From Thiomicrorhabdus sp. Kp2 (GTDB taxonomy: Bacteria; Pseudomonadota; Gammaproteobacteria; Thiomicrospirales; Thiomicrospiraceae): a stretch of 64,000 nt of DNA. A program made the position numbers and the translations under genes. The stretch's first letter is position 1. Each line of letters begins with the position of its first letter. The stretch lies in assembly GCF_000478585.1 (NCBI RefSeq), contig NZ_ARWI01000001.1:1736001-1800000 (forward strand), in the 5' to 3' direction. Of the stretch, positions 35,955-45,694 are shown one piece after another. The notes below the pieces were generated by a model. It did not search any database, had not been told where the DNA came from, and was given only the letters and a program-made list of their open reading frames with translations.

Positions 35955-37196
35955 TTAATGGTCATGTGATGCGCCGGACTTTTCAATGTCGGCTTTAATA
36001 ATGTAGCTGTTATCAGTGACATATTCGGTGCCTGATTTCAATCCTCCAAGCACTTCTATCCATTCACCTGATACACGTCCTAGTTCAAGCATGCGAACCT
36101 CATACTCATCACCAATTTTGGCGTAGACAACGGTAAAGTCTCTAAAGCTTTGCAGAGCCTTACGTTTTACTGCTAATGGTACGGTAAATTCGGATACTTC
36201 GATCTCGCCTTTGACAAACATTCCTGGTGAAAGGGAGCCTGATTGATTGTCAACTCGCACTCGAACAACGCTAGATTGGTTGTCCTGCATGTGTCGATCT
36301 ATCTGAGTAACAGTACCTTTGAACCCTTCATTTATATCATTCATCGATAAATTGACGTTTAAACCTGCCTTGATTGCGGCCCTTTGAAAAGGGAAAACTA
36401 AAAGTTCAGCCGTGAGTTCGTCATGGTTTTCAATTTGAAGTAAGATCTTGCCTTGAGTGTGCTCGCCCAGACTAGCATTTCGCTGAATCACGTATCCATC
36501 CATTGGAGCAGTGATGTTATAAGGCTTCAGGCTTTCATCACTTTCAACAACAATTAAACGTTGGCCTTTTTTTACTTTTTGTCCCAGGTTAACAAATACA
36601 TTTTTGATGATTCCATCAAAGCGGGCTGAGATATTAGCGGTTTTTTGAGGAAGAACGGCCAGTTTTCCATAGGATTTAATGGTTTGATTTAACAAGGCTT
36701 CAGTAGCTATCTCGGTTTTGATTTCCATCGCTTTAGCAATTTCAGGTTGAATCTTCACTCGGCCTTCAAAGTTGTCATAGCGCCACTCATAATCTTTACC
36801 CTGATGTTTGGCTTGAATAGTGACCACAAAAGAGTGGGGTTCATAGATTTCCATATCGCCACGCAAAAAATCATCTTGTGGCATAAAATTGATGTGGTCT
36901 TCAACGCCTCCAAGTCGGGTCAAAATAACTTTTAATGAGACTTTTTTGGGATCAATAGGTTGCCCATTGTGAGTAACCCAAGTTCTAAACTCAGGCGGAA
37001 CACCTGTTTCAAAAATAGAAAGCTCTACAACAAAACCGTTATCTTTCAATAGGCGGCCACCATGGATACCTTTTTCAGGTTCGGCTTGTTCTAAGGACAT
37101 TTGAGGGTTACTTTCAGCAATGGCACTATTGGATACACCTAATACCAGCAGGCCCGCAATTAACCCATTACGTAATTTATAAAAAATGTTGTTCAT
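35955..37196 (-). CDS. czcB: Periplasmic adaptor of the Czc-type pump
   Basis: 413 residues with signal peptide (to AIAES). The N-terminal ~130 residues (GGRLLKDNGFVVELSIFETGVPPEF) form the CzcB-specific extra domain, followed by the usual adaptor order: lipoyl halves (ISARFDGIIKNVFVNLGQKVKKGQ; ITAPMDGYVIQR), a short hairpin, and barrel domains (SPGMFVKGEIEV). A C-terminal GASHDH may bind metal. It is 2 nt from the outer membrane gene and 9 nt from the pump, so the three form one operon. Confidence 0.88.
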   Translation of the reverse strand: MNNIFYKLRNGLIAGLLVLGVSNSAIAESNPQMSLEQAEPEKGIHGGRLLKDNGFVVELSIFETGVPPEFRTWVTHNGQPIDPKKVSLKVILTRLGGVEDHINFMPQDDFLRGDMEIYEPHSFVVTIQAKHQGKDYEWRYDNFEGRVKIQPEIAKAMEIKTEIATEALLNQTIKSYGKLAVLPQKTANISARFDGIIKNVFVNLGQKVKKGQRLIVVESDESLKPYNITAPMDGYVIQRNASLGEHTQGKILLQIENHDELTAELLVFPFQRAAIKAGLNVNLSMNDINEGFKGTVTQIDRHMQDNQSSVVRVRVDNQSGSLSPGMFVKGEIEVSEFTVPLAVKRKALQSFRDFTVVYAKIGDEYEVRMLELGRVSGEWIEVLGGLKSGTEYVTDNSYIIKADIEKSGASHDH

Positions 37197-37198
37197 AA

Positions 37199-38506
37199 CT
37201 ATTTTCTCTCTTCAAATCTGGTTAATTGCATACCTGTTAACTTTTCAAGTTCGATCATTTTTAAATGCATCATCAAATTGGCGTCTATCAATTTAGCCTT
37301 GGCTTGTAATAAATCTCGCTGTACAGAAGTGAGTTCCATATAGCTGTATTTTCCTTGTAAGTAGACACGAGTCGCTTCATTTAGAGCCTTGTTTAAGCTT
37401 GGAATGATTTTTTCTTGAAGTGCTTCTTTGACATGTTGTGCATGTTTGAATTCTTGATAAAGAACAAATAGCTGAGTTCCAACATGTTTTTGCAATGCAT
37501 TAAACTCTGATTGCTGTTGATTTTGTTCTGCCGTTAATGCGGCAATCAACCCTTGGTTTCTATTGGCTTGCATAATCGGAACCGTTACACCAGCTGTTAA
37601 GCCAAAATCTCCCGATGTTTCATAGCGTTTGAGGCCAGCCGACACTTTCCATAACGCTTTTGATTCCGCTTGAGCTAAATCTATTTTTGTTTGAGCGATG
37701 CCCTTTAAGACCATAAATCTTTTTAAAGCTGGGGTTGTCGTCAATTTCTGCTCTAGTTCGTTTAGGGTGATAAGGTTCGGCTCAGTCTGTAGTGAACCGT
37801 TTATTCTGAGCGATTGCTGGTTTTTCTCACCCCATTGAGCCACAAGCATTCTCATGGCAGACTTTATTTCATGAAGAATGTCTTCCTGTTGCAATAAAGC
37901 GGTTTCTAATTCCGCTTCGGCTCTTAATAAGTCTGTTTCGGATGTCTTGCCTGCTCGAACACGTTTCTTGATTTGCGTTTTTGTCTTATTTAATTGTTGA
38001 ACAGACTGGTGAGCGATTTTTAACTTTTCTTGTAAGGCGAGAGTACTGAGAAAATATCGAGCAGTTTGTGCAGCCACGTCAATTTTATTTATCTGTTGCT
38101 CAATCTCAATGATCTCTTTTTTTGAACTTTCGACACTGACACGTTTACTTATAACATCGTTATCGAGCACCCAACTAATACTTAGGGAGGACTGTGCATT
38201 TGTAATGCCTTGCAAATCCCCTGTGCCTAGTACATCTTCCACAGAGAGCGAAACCTCTGTAGGCATTGAAACACCTGCTTGCGTTTCAAATCCTTTTTGA
38301 GCATCAAGTTGGTATTGATACTGATTTAACGCTGGGTGGTGAGCAATGCTTTTTTTGATGGCCGTCGTTAAATCGATAGATTCAACCGCATGAGTTTGAG
38401 AAAAACTTGTAAAGGATGTTAATGACAAAGAGAGTAGTGTTGCTACACCAAAAAGTCGATTAACAGTTGTTGTTTTTTTTGAAATATATAGGTTATGAAA
38501 TAACAT
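37199..38506 (-). CDS. czcC: Outer membrane channel of the Czc-type pump
   Basis: 435 residues of the TolC/OEP family with a signal peptide (to SQTHA). Two helical repeats are readable: ESIDLTTAIKKSIAHHPALNQYQYQ and QQSEFNALQKHVGTQLFVLYQEFKHA, ending with ARVYLQGKYSYMELTSVQRDLLQA, the usual end of CzcC. No lipobox was found. It is the first gene of the RND trio and completes the channel. Confidence 0.85.
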   Translation of the reverse strand: MLFHNLYISKKTTTVNRLFGVATLLSLSLTSFTSFSQTHAVESIDLTTAIKKSIAHHPALNQYQYQLDAQKGFETQAGVSMPTEVSLSVEDVLGTGDLQGITNAQSSLSISWVLDNDVISKRVSVESSKKEIIEIEQQINKIDVAAQTARYFLSTLALQEKLKIAHQSVQQLNKTKTQIKKRVRAGKTSETDLLRAEAELETALLQQEDILHEIKSAMRMLVAQWGEKNQQSLRINGSLQTEPNLITLNELEQKLTTTPALKRFMVLKGIAQTKIDLAQAESKALWKVSAGLKRYETSGDFGLTAGVTVPIMQANRNQGLIAALTAEQNQQQSEFNALQKHVGTQLFVLYQEFKHAQHVKEALQEKIIPSLNKALNEATRVYLQGKYSYMELTSVQRDLLQAKAKLIDANLMMHLKMIELEKLTGMQLTRFEERK

Positions 38507-38585
38507 AGATACAATCCATTTAATGAGAGCTCTTTGTCAATAAAACAAAGAGTTCAAGTTTTAAAACCGTTCTTACAACAGAGTG

Positions 38586-38945
38586 TTACTTACCTGAATA
38601 ATTAGCCGCGATGTAATGGCCATCCAAACTAAAGAATAAATATAAGCTTTGTTTTTTTGAGTCTTTTACCTTGTCGTTTTTAAAGGTAATAACCCACTCA
38701 GTGCCTTTTGAAAACTGCTTTTGAGTGGCGCTATGAGCTTTTACGTCTTTCCAAGTCACATCAATTACACCCTTAATCGCTAATTGATTTACTTTTTTCG
38801 ATGCTCTATTAATCGCTTCTTCACTGGATACGGCTGCCTGTGAATGATTATGACCGCCATCTGGACCATGTGCATGTCCTCCACTAGCCATTGCAGGAGC
38901 GGTAATAAAGAGTGATAAAAACAGTGTTGTGATTAAATTTTTCAT
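38586..38945 (-). CDS. Small His-rich exported protein (DUF6488-like)
   Basis: 119 residues with signal peptide (to AMASG), then HAHGPDGGHNH, and a folded ~80-residue domain (KVNQLAIKGVIDVTWKDVKAH, WVITFKNDKVKDSKKQSLYLFFSLDGHYIAANYSG). The pattern recalls DUF6488 proteins seen next to RND metal pumps. AAAGGAA precedes the ATG. It lies upstream of the czc trio; metal delivery is inferred. Confidence 0.7.
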   Translation of the reverse strand: MKNLITTLFLSLFITAPAMASGGHAHGPDGGHNHSQAAVSSEEAINRASKKVNQLAIKGVIDVTWKDVKAHSATQKQFSKGTEWVITFKNDKVKDSKKQSLYLFFSLDGHYIAANYSGK

Positions 38946-38962
38946 AAAATGATTCCTTTCTA

Positions 38963-39091
38963 TTATTCAATTGTTTCGTGATGTTCTTGTTCATCGTGGG
39001 AGTGCGAACCATTACCGTGCGAATGATCAGAACAGGCTGACAGAGTCATAAAAATCAAGCTTGCTAAAAAAGTTAAAAATAATTTAGACAT
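38963..39091 (-). CDS. Tiny His-rich lipoprotein
   Basis: 42 residues from ATG 39091, with AAGGAAAT upstream. A lipoprotein signal ends in TLSAC, followed by SDHSHGNGSHSHDEQEHHE, almost entirely metal-binding. A longer frame from further upstream lacks a matching ribosome-binding site. It sits between the HupE-like and DUF6488-like genes and probably acts as a surface metal buffer. Confidence 0.75.
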   Translation of the reverse strand: MSKLFLTFLASLIFMTLSACSDHSHGNGSHSHDEQEHHETIE

Positions 39092-39104
39092 ATTCAATTT
39101 CCTT

Positions 39105-39905
39105 TTATTCAATGCTGTCATGTTGGGTATTTTTAATGACTTGAGCGGCTCGCTCTTCATCCATCTTGATATGCTCATGAATGTGATTGTCTGAGCTAAA
39201 ACCAAATTCATCAGGGTGTGAGGTGTGCGAATAACCGTGCATTTGCTGCATAAATAGAAACAGGCCGGCAAATATCAGTCCATAATTGGAGATAAGGCTA
39301 AAAGTTTTGAATGAAGCTGACTTGCGTAATAAAACCATGACAAATAGCATGGCGGTTAAGGCTAGGACTTGACCGACTTCAATACCAATATTAAAAGAGA
39401 TGATATTCATGAGTAAGTCATCTTGATTTAAAGGTAACTGTTGAAGGCGTGTAGACAAGCCTAAGCCATGAATTAGGCCGAGCCCAGTAATCATTACCAG
39501 CAAGTTAGGTGCTTTGATATCTAAATACTTTTTAAAGCCATTTAGGTTTGCAAAGGCGATATAGCAAATACTCAAAGCGATGATGGCATCAATCAAAAAG
39601 TAATTAATTTGAATGCCATTAAACGTCGCATAAATAAGTGTGACGCTGTGTCCGAGCGTAAAGGCGGTGATGTATTTAACAATGTCTTTGAACTTTGTTA
39701 AAAGAAAGATAATACCGAAGATGAACAATAAATGATCATAGCCCGAGAGCATGTGAGTTGTACCAATCAATAGATAGCTTAGATTGCCTCCATCGATAAT
39801 CGTTTGTTTTTCAGCTTCAGACATACCATGTCCAAAAGCTTGGCTGACGGCCAGCATGGTAAATGCCGCCAACAACCAACGTGACGTCTTAATAAAAGAT
39901 AACAT
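39105..39905 (-). CDS. HupE/UreJ-like membrane protein
   Basis: 266 residues from ATG 39905 (an in-frame TTG further up has poorer support). Signal-like N-terminus to AFGHG, then six to seven membrane segments with the HupE/UreJ_2 hallmarks: THMLSGYDHLLFIFGI (~55), FTLGHSVTLI and TGLGLIHGLG. A His-rich tail ends the protein (YSHTSHPDEFGFSSDNHIHEHIKMDEE). HupE/UreJ proteins are nickel or metal transporters; the metal-pump context suggests a matching role, possibly uptake or regulation of the same ion. The metal is unknown. Confidence 0.8.
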   Translation of the reverse strand: MLSFIKTSRWLLAAFTMLAVSQAFGHGMSEAEKQTIIDGGNLSYLLIGTTHMLSGYDHLLFIFGIIFLLTKFKDIVKYITAFTLGHSVTLIYATFNGIQINYFLIDAIIALSICYIAFANLNGFKKYLDIKAPNLLVMITGLGLIHGLGLSTRLQQLPLNQDDLLMNIISFNIGIEVGQVLALTAMLFVMVLLRKSASFKTFSLISNYGLIFAGLFLFMQQMHGYSHTSHPDEFGFSSDNHIHEHIKMDEERAAQVIKNTQHDSIE

Positions 39906-39981
39906 AATTTTTCTCAATAACAGTTTATTCAAGATGCTATACGATCTTGAAATTATTAAATTTGTTTAAATATGTGAGATG

Positions 39982-40455
39982 TTATGAGAAATAAGGAGGT
40001 GCGCGAGGATTGGCTGTTGATTGATCGAGAAGATGGTAAAAGAGGTTGTTTGTAAAGGGAGGTTCAATCCTGACGGTTTGCACATAGGTGTATTGTTGAG
40101 AACAATATTCAATAGCAATTAAATCAGGTGACTGGTTCTTGCCTGAAGGTACATTGCATTGGTTATCTAAGTCAACAGTGTTTGAAGCATCTGCTAGATG
40201 AGATGAATCTACTGTATCGGAATAGTGTGTTGTTAAATTATGTGCGTGACTTTCTGCTTTATGGTGATGAATTCCGTCATGATTATGATTTTCTGCTAAA
40301 TGAACATGTGCAGAAGCCCATTGCATGCTGATAAAAGCAACAATAAGGATAAATAGCAGTGGATAGTGCAGCCGTAATTTGGTCACGTATGATTTCGTTA
40401 ATTTTGTATTTAGTTCAAAAGTATACCAAAGTTGATAGATATGTACGAGATTCAT
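39982..40455 (-). CDS. Unknown exported His-rich small protein
   Basis: 157 residues. A hydrophobic signal/anchor at ~30-48 (LLFILIVAFISMQWASA) is followed by HVHLAENHNHDGIHHHKAESHAHN, then a Cys-containing region and a final RAPPYFS. The exact start is uncertain: the ATG at 40455 has a weak ribosome site, and the signal begins about 27 residues later. It is first in the leftward HupE/czc operon and divergent from the Cus-type operon, a probable periplasmic metal-binding protein. Confidence 0.62.
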   Translation of the reverse strand: MNLVHIYQLWYTFELNTKLTKSYVTKLRLHYPLLFILIVAFISMQWASAHVHLAENHNHDGIHHHKAESHAHNLTTHYSDTVDSSHLADASNTVDLDNQCNVPSGKNQSPDLIAIEYCSQQYTYVQTVRIEPPFTNNLFYHLLDQSTANPRAPPYFS

Positions 40456-40718
40456 ATGGTATGTGTCATTGTTTCTAAGGGAGTCCTATAAAATGAATTA
40501 GATTTTAATTCTTAGTTTATTAAGTATTCATATCATTACAAAATAGAAAATAGTGGTCAGTATTTTTGAACACACCTTTATAGCCCTAAAGTAAATTAGG
40601 TATATTGATATCTACCATCGTCAATAACCTTTGTTTTTTAGTATCAAATTGAATATCTATTGAGCCTATAAAATATTTTGGATTTCTCATTCAGTTAAAA
40701 ACTTGTATAATTGAAAAA
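40456..40718. promoter_or_regulatory. Divergent promoter region between the Czc-type and Cus-type operons
   Basis: 263 bp, AT-rich, no gene. It must hold promoters for both directions. A TATAAT at 40706-40711 lies only 7 nt before the first ATG of the rightward gene, which would give an almost leaderless message; a start further upstream is equally possible. No clear CueR or CusR box was recognised. Confidence 0.4.
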
Positions 40719-41138
40719 ATGAAAAACTATTTAATGATATTTATATTCCTATTTAGCTCACTGTCTTCACAGTGGGTAGGTGCGATATCGTCAAATAAAA
40801 GTGTAGCTGAATCAGGAATGGTTACGACAAAGTTTTCTTCTTCATCGTATGCACAGCTTCATCATGGTTCTAGCCATTCTATTGCTAACAATGCAAAGAT
40901 ATCACATGACTGCTGCCCTTCTATGCAAACAATAGAAAAGACGGTTGCCCAGTGTGCCCATTGCGGCGATAACTGCCAGTGTGCCAGTGGTCAAACGTGT
41001 CAGCATACTTCACCTGTTGTGAATCTAGAACAAGCATCTATTTCAGTAGGCCTGTTCATTTCGGCTTATATCGCTTCTTATTCACCTTTATTGGTGTCTA
41101 TCGCCATCTCTCCAGAATATAAACCTCCCCAAGCTTAA
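40719..41138 (+). CDS. Unknown exported Cys-rich small protein
   Basis: 139 residues with a signal peptide (to VGAIS), then a Cys/His cluster (DCCPSM, QCAHCGDNCQCASGQTCQH), a hydrophobic segment (~103-125) and a final YKPPQA. The layout mirrors the proteins at 32093 and 39982, suggesting a family of periplasmic metal-binding accessories placed first in metal operons. No clear ribosome-binding site at the ATG. It lies 79 bp before cusB. Confidence 0.65.
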   Translation: MKNYLMIFIFLFSSLSSQWVGAISSNKSVAESGMVTTKFSSSSYAQLHHGSSHSIANNAKISHDCCPSMQTIEKTVAQCAHCGDNCQCASGQTCQHTSPVVNLEQASISVGLFISAYIASYSPLLVSIAISPEYKPPQA

Positions 41139-41217
41139 TCCCTATTTAAAATTTTCATGATGTTTGCTTAATGCGTTTAAGCAGCATAGTATCTGATTTC
41201 TAAAAAAGGGTTTAACC

Positions 41218-42513
41218 ATGAGACGTTTTGTTTCTGTATTTTTTATCACGCTATTCTCATCAATGATGCTCAATTCTGCCTATGCAGAAGAGGAAATGCA
41301 TCATGACTCGCACACACACGATGCTCATGATTCGAGTGAACTGCCTGAAATTGGTTCTTCAAGTGGTGCCGATCTCGTTAAGTACGTATGTCCAATGCAT
41401 CCACAAATTGTGAGAGACCACGAAGGCATTTGCCCGCTCTGTGGTATGGATTTGGTCAAACAAATTTTTAAGCAGAATGTCTCTACCCCTAAAATATCAG
41501 TGTCGGGTGAGTCCGCGAATGGCCTGCAACAAGGTTTGGCAATTCGTACCTCAAAAGTGGAGCGCGTGACCCTTTGGAAGTACATCCCCACCTTTGGAAA
41601 AGTGGTCGCTGACGATGCAAATGTCATTCATATTCATCCACGTGCCTCGGGATGGATTAGTGATTTAAGCGTTCGAAGCAACGGTGAATCGGTGGAAAAA
41701 GGCCAGATGCTCTATCGTTTGTACTCGCCCGAAATTGTCTCTGCCCAGCAAGATTTACTGCTCGCTCGCCAAAACCAAAAACGTTTGGGCAATCAGGCCA
41801 ATACCGTTCTAGAATCGGCCAAAACACGTCTAGAACTGTTGGGCGTTAGTAAAGACGATATCGCACGTATTATTCAAAAGCGTCGTGTGATTCATAAAAT
41901 TCCAGTTTATGCTTCGCAAGCTGGTGTGGCGGGCAATTTGATTGTACAAGATGGCATGTATGTTGAGCCGCAAACCGAATTAATGAGTTTGACCGATTTA
42001 AGTCGAGTTTGGGTCGAAGCGGAAGTGTTGCCTTTACAGCAGAACTGGATTCGTGACGGCTTAACCGCCAGCCTTTCATCAGAGGCCTTTCCGAAGAGTG
42101 AGTGGGAGAGTTTTATTGAATATATCTACCCAGTCACTGATGTGAAAACCCAAGCCTTGAAAGTACGTTTACCAGTTGAAAACTCCGCTAATAAGCTCAA
42201 ATCCAATATGTTTATGGATGTTGCTATTTACGGAGGTCCTAAACGTAATGTGTTAGCAATTCCTTTAGAGGCGGTGGTTGATGATGGCAAGACAAAAAGA
42301 GTGGTAAAGGCCTTGCAGAATGGCCAATTTGAAGTGTCAGAACTGACTACAGGCATGCAAAGTGAAGGCTTTGTTGAGGTCCTTTCTGGGTTATCTGAAG
42401 GCGAGACCATTGTCACTTCGGGTCAGTTTTTAATCGATTCAGAGAGTCAAATTCAGTCGAACTTACAACGGTTAATTTCTGGATCTACTTCATCTAACGA
42501 TTCAAACGAGTAG
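41218..42513 (+). CDS. cusB: Cu/Ag efflux adaptor CusB with N-terminal metal-binding domain
   Basis: 431 residues with a signal peptide (to AYAEE) and a His-rich start (MHHDSHTHDAHD). The heavy-metal-binding motif YVCPMHPQIVRDHEGICPLCGMDL (~58-80) is nearly the same as the one in the P-type ATPase at 23248. The CusB adaptor core follows: lipoyl halves (HPRASGWISDLSV; IPVYASQAGVAGNLI), helical hairpin, and barrel (LKSNMFMDVAIYGG). AAGGG precedes the ATG, 10 nt before cusA. Expected to hand periplasmic Cu(I)/Ag(I) to CusA. Confidence 0.92.
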   Translation: MRRFVSVFFITLFSSMMLNSAYAEEEMHHDSHTHDAHDSSELPEIGSSSGADLVKYVCPMHPQIVRDHEGICPLCGMDLVKQIFKQNVSTPKISVSGESANGLQQGLAIRTSKVERVTLWKYIPTFGKVVADDANVIHIHPRASGWISDLSVRSNGESVEKGQMLYRLYSPEIVSAQQDLLLARQNQKRLGNQANTVLESAKTRLELLGVSKDDIARIIQKRRVIHKIPVYASQAGVAGNLIVQDGMYVEPQTELMSLTDLSRVWVEAEVLPLQQNWIRDGLTASLSSEAFPKSEWESFIEYIYPVTDVKTQALKVRLPVENSANKLKSNMFMDVAIYGGPKRNVLAIPLEAVVDDGKTKRVVKALQNGQFEVSELTTGMQSEGFVEVLSGLSEGETIVTSGQFLIDSESQIQSNLQRLISGSTSSNDSNE

Positions 42514-42523
42514 GGGGGCTAGC

Positions 42524-45500
42524 ATGATTAATAGACTCATCTCTTACTCTATCCAGAACCGAATTTTGGTGCTGTTACTCAGTCTGACCATCGCCGCATG
42601 GGGGTGGATGGCTTTAAATAAAACCGCACTTGACGCGATTCCAGATCTGTCTGATGTTCAGGTTATTATTAAAACCCCGTTTGCGGGTCAAACCCCACAG
42701 GTGGTAGAAGATCAAATTACCTATCCGGTTTCAAGTTTAATGATGTCGGTGCCCAAGGCTAAAGTCGTAAGGGGTTACTCATTCTTTGGGGACTCTTATG
42801 TCTATGTCTTGTTTGAAGATGGCACAGACCCTTACTGGGCAAGAAGCCGAGTTTTGGAGTATTTGAACCAAGTTAAAGGGCAATTACCGCCGTCAGCGCA
42901 ACCCGTTTTAGGGCCGGATGCATCAGGGGTGGGGTGGATCTATCAATATGTTTTGGTGGATAGAAGCCTTAACACCGACCTTGCTCAGCTGCGCAGTTTG
43001 CAGGACTGGTTTTTAAAGTTTGAACTGCAATCCATTGCGGGCGTATCCGAAGTGGCCTCAGTTGGCGGCATGATTAAACAGTATCAGGTGGTGGTCAGTC
43101 CCAACAAACTGCGCGCCTATCAAATCCCCTTAAAACAAGTTCAAGAAGCCATTCGTAAAAGCACCGTTCAAATGGGTGCCTCGGTCATTGAACAGGGTGA
43201 AGCAGAATACATGGTCGCTGTGAAAGGCTATGTGGACAAAGTGAGCGATTTAGAGTCGATTCCATTAGGCATGACTTCGAGCAATGGTTCACCGCTTTTA
43301 TTAAAAGACATCGCCCAAATTAAGTTAGGTACTGAGTCACGTCGTGGCATTGCCGATTTAGATGGCGAAGGCGAAGTGGTTGGCGGCATTGTAGTGATGC
43401 GTGCGGGTGAAAATGCATCGCAAGTCATTGCGGCGGTTAAAGATAAAATTTCAGAACTGAAAAAAAGCTTACCTGAAGGCGTTGAGTTGGTCGAGGTTTA
43501 CGACCGCTCTGGATTGATTGACCGTGCAGTGGACACCTTAACCAATAAGCTTTTGTTAGAAATGTTAATTGTCGCGTTGGTATCTATCGTCTTTTTAATG
43601 CATTTGCGGTCTGCTTTAGTGGCCGTTATATCCTTGCCGTTAGGTATTTTAGGCGCGTTTATTATCATTGAAGCGATGGGCGTTTCTGCCAATATTATGA
43701 GTTTAGGCGGTATTGCCATTGCCATCGGGACAATGGTGGATGCCACCATTGTCATGATTGAAAACGCACACAAACACCTTGAAGCACATTACCAAAAAAC
43801 GGGCGAGGTCGCCAAAGGCGGTAAACACTGGCAAATTGTTTTAGCGTCCGCAAAAGAGGTCGGTTTACCGCTGTTTTTATCGCTGTTGATTATCGCCTTA
43901 AGTTTTGTGCCTATTTTTGCTCTGCAAGAACAAGCGGGTCGATTGTTTACACCGCTGGCTTTAACTAAAACCTTGGCTATGGCAGTTGCGGCGGCATTGG
44001 CGATTACGCTCGTGCCGGTTTTAATCGGCTACTTTGTGCGCGGACGATTGCCTAAAGAGAGCAAAAACCCAATTAACCGCGTGTTAATTTATCTTTATCG
44101 ACCTACCTTAAAGTCATTATTGGCTTGGCCAAAAACCGTTATTGTCGCCTCTCTGTTGGTATTGGCTTCGATAGTCTACCCTTGGCAACAACTAGGCTCG
44201 GAGTTTATGCCCGAACTTGAAGAGGGCGATTTACTCTACATGCCAACCACCTTACCAGGCCTGTCGATTGGTGAGGCACAAGCGTTATTGCAAAAAACCG
44301 ATGCCATCATTAAGTCGTTTCCAGAGGTTAAAACGGTATTCGGTAAAATCGGCCGTGCCGATACCGCGACCGATCCTGCACCCTTAACGATGATTGAAAC
44401 CACTATTCAGTTGCATGACAAATCGGAATGGCGAGCCGGCATGACTTTACCGAAGCTAATTGACGAGCTAAACAACAAGGTGAAATTTCCAGGATTAACC
44501 AATGCTTGGGTGCAACCCATTAAAACCCGAATCGATATGCTCTCCACCGGGATTAAAACCCCGATTGGGGTTAAAGTGTCGGGGGAGGACTTGGCTGAAA
44601 TAGAGAGCATAGGTCAAGAAATTGAAGCTGCAATTAGTGAACTGCCCGGTACTTTATCGGCTTTTTCAGATCGCGCACAAGGCGGGCGCTATATTGATAT
44701 TTTGCCAAATAGAACCAATATGGCTCGGTATGGTTTAAATATGGAAGGTTTGGCGGATATTCTCTCAACGGCAGTAGGAGGAAAGGCGTTACAAACCACC
44801 ATTGAGGGTCGAGAACGCTATTCGATGAACCTTCGTTATCCGCAAGTTTGGCGAGATTCAGTACAAAAACTGCAACTGTTACCGATTGTTTCGCCAACAG
44901 GTCAACAACTGCAACTCGGTCAAGTCGCCGATGTGGTCATTCAATTAGGGCCGCCAATGATTAAGTCTGAAAACGCGCGCTTAAATGGCTGGACGTTTGT
45001 AGACATTGAAAGCGGTACCGATTTAGCCGGTTACGTTGAGCAAGCCAAGCAAGTTGTGGCCGACAAGGTTACCTTGCCCGCGGGTTACAGTATCGCCTGG
45101 ACGGGGCAATATGAGTATCTGTTGAAAGCGCAAAAAACCCTTGAAACGATTGTGCCGTTTACCATTCTCATTATTTTTATGCTGCTCTACCTTATCTTTA
45201 AAAATGGCGTAGAAGCCTTAATGATTTTAATTGTGGTGCCGTTTGCTTTGCTTGGCTCTGTTTGGACAATTTGGTGGCTCGGTTACGACTATTCGGTTGC
45301 GGTAGCTGTGGGGATGATTGCCCTTGCGGGGGTGGCCGCTGAGTTTGGGGTGATTATGTTGTTATATCTCAAGCAGGCCATTGAAGGCGCTCAGCAAGCG
45401 CAACGTTTAAATAATACCGACGATTTGATTCAAGCCATTATGAAAGGTGCAGTACAGCGTATTCGTCCTAAAGCGATGACTGTGATTGTGATTGTGGCCG

Positions 45501-45694
45501 GCTTAATGCCCATTATGTATGGCAGTGGCACAGGCTCAGAAGTTATGCAACGGATTGCCGCACCGATGATTGGAGGCATGATTTCCGCCCCAATTGTCTC
45601 GATGATATTGATTCCCATACTGACCTTTCTTCTTTATAAAAAGCGTCTCTTTTCGAAAGAGGAAGGTCAATTCGTGTTAAAGGAAAAATCATGA
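42524..45694 (+). CDS. cusA: Cu/Ag RND efflux pump CusA
   Basis: 1056 residues. Membrane segment 4 reads IAIAIGTMVDATIVMIENAHKH, matching the AIGxMVDAxIVMIENxHK signature of the monovalent copper/silver subfamily. It starts MINRLISYSIQNRILV and has the FADG-type and GSEFMPELEEGDLLYMP regions; the latter includes Met residues of the copper path in CusA. GGGGGG lies 7 nt before the ATG. The stop overlaps the next gene (ATGA). Expected proton-driven export of Cu(I)/Ag(I) from periplasm or cytoplasm. Confidence 0.94.
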   Translation: MINRLISYSIQNRILVLLLSLTIAAWGWMALNKTALDAIPDLSDVQVIIKTPFAGQTPQVVEDQITYPVSSLMMSVPKAKVVRGYSFFGDSYVYVLFEDGTDPYWARSRVLEYLNQVKGQLPPSAQPVLGPDASGVGWIYQYVLVDRSLNTDLAQLRSLQDWFLKFELQSIAGVSEVASVGGMIKQYQVVVSPNKLRAYQIPLKQVQEAIRKSTVQMGASVIEQGEAEYMVAVKGYVDKVSDLESIPLGMTSSNGSPLLLKDIAQIKLGTESRRGIADLDGEGEVVGGIVVMRAGENASQVIAAVKDKISELKKSLPEGVELVEVYDRSGLIDRAVDTLTNKLLLEMLIVALVSIVFLMHLRSALVAVISLPLGILGAFIIIEAMGVSANIMSLGGIAIAIGTMVDATIVMIENAHKHLEAHYQKTGEVAKGGKHWQIVLASAKEVGLPLFLSLLIIALSFVPIFALQEQAGRLFTPLALTKTLAMAVAAALAITLVPVLIGYFVRGRLPKESKNPINRVLIYLYRPTLKSLLAWPKTVIVASLLVLASIVYPWQQLGSEFMPELEEGDLLYMPTTLPGLSIGEAQALLQKTDAIIKSFPEVKTVFGKIGRADTATDPAPLTMIETTIQLHDKSEWRAGMTLPKLIDELNNKVKFPGLTNAWVQPIKTRIDMLSTGIKTPIGVKVSGEDLAEIESIGQEIEAAISELPGTLSAFSDRAQGGRYIDILPNRTNMARYGLNMEGLADILSTAVGGKALQTTIEGRERYSMNLRYPQVWRDSVQKLQLLPIVSPTGQQLQLGQVADVVIQLGPPMIKSENARLNGWTFVDIESGTDLAGYVEQAKQVVADKVTLPAGYSIAWTGQYEYLLKAQKTLETIVPFTILIIFMLLYLIFKNGVEALMILIVVPFALLGSVWTIWWLGYDYSVAVAVGMIALAGVAAEFGVIMLLYLKQAIEGAQQAQRLNNTDDLIQAIMKGAVQRIRPKAMTVIVIVAGLMPIMYGSGTGSEVMQRIAAPMIGGMISAPIVSMILIPILTFLLYKKRLFSKEEGQFVLKEKS

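Noticed and set aside
38963-39271. A 102-residue version of the His-rich lipoprotein
   Set aside because: The extra N-terminal part overlaps the HupE-like gene and lacks a signal; the 42-residue form has a clean ribosome site and lipobox.
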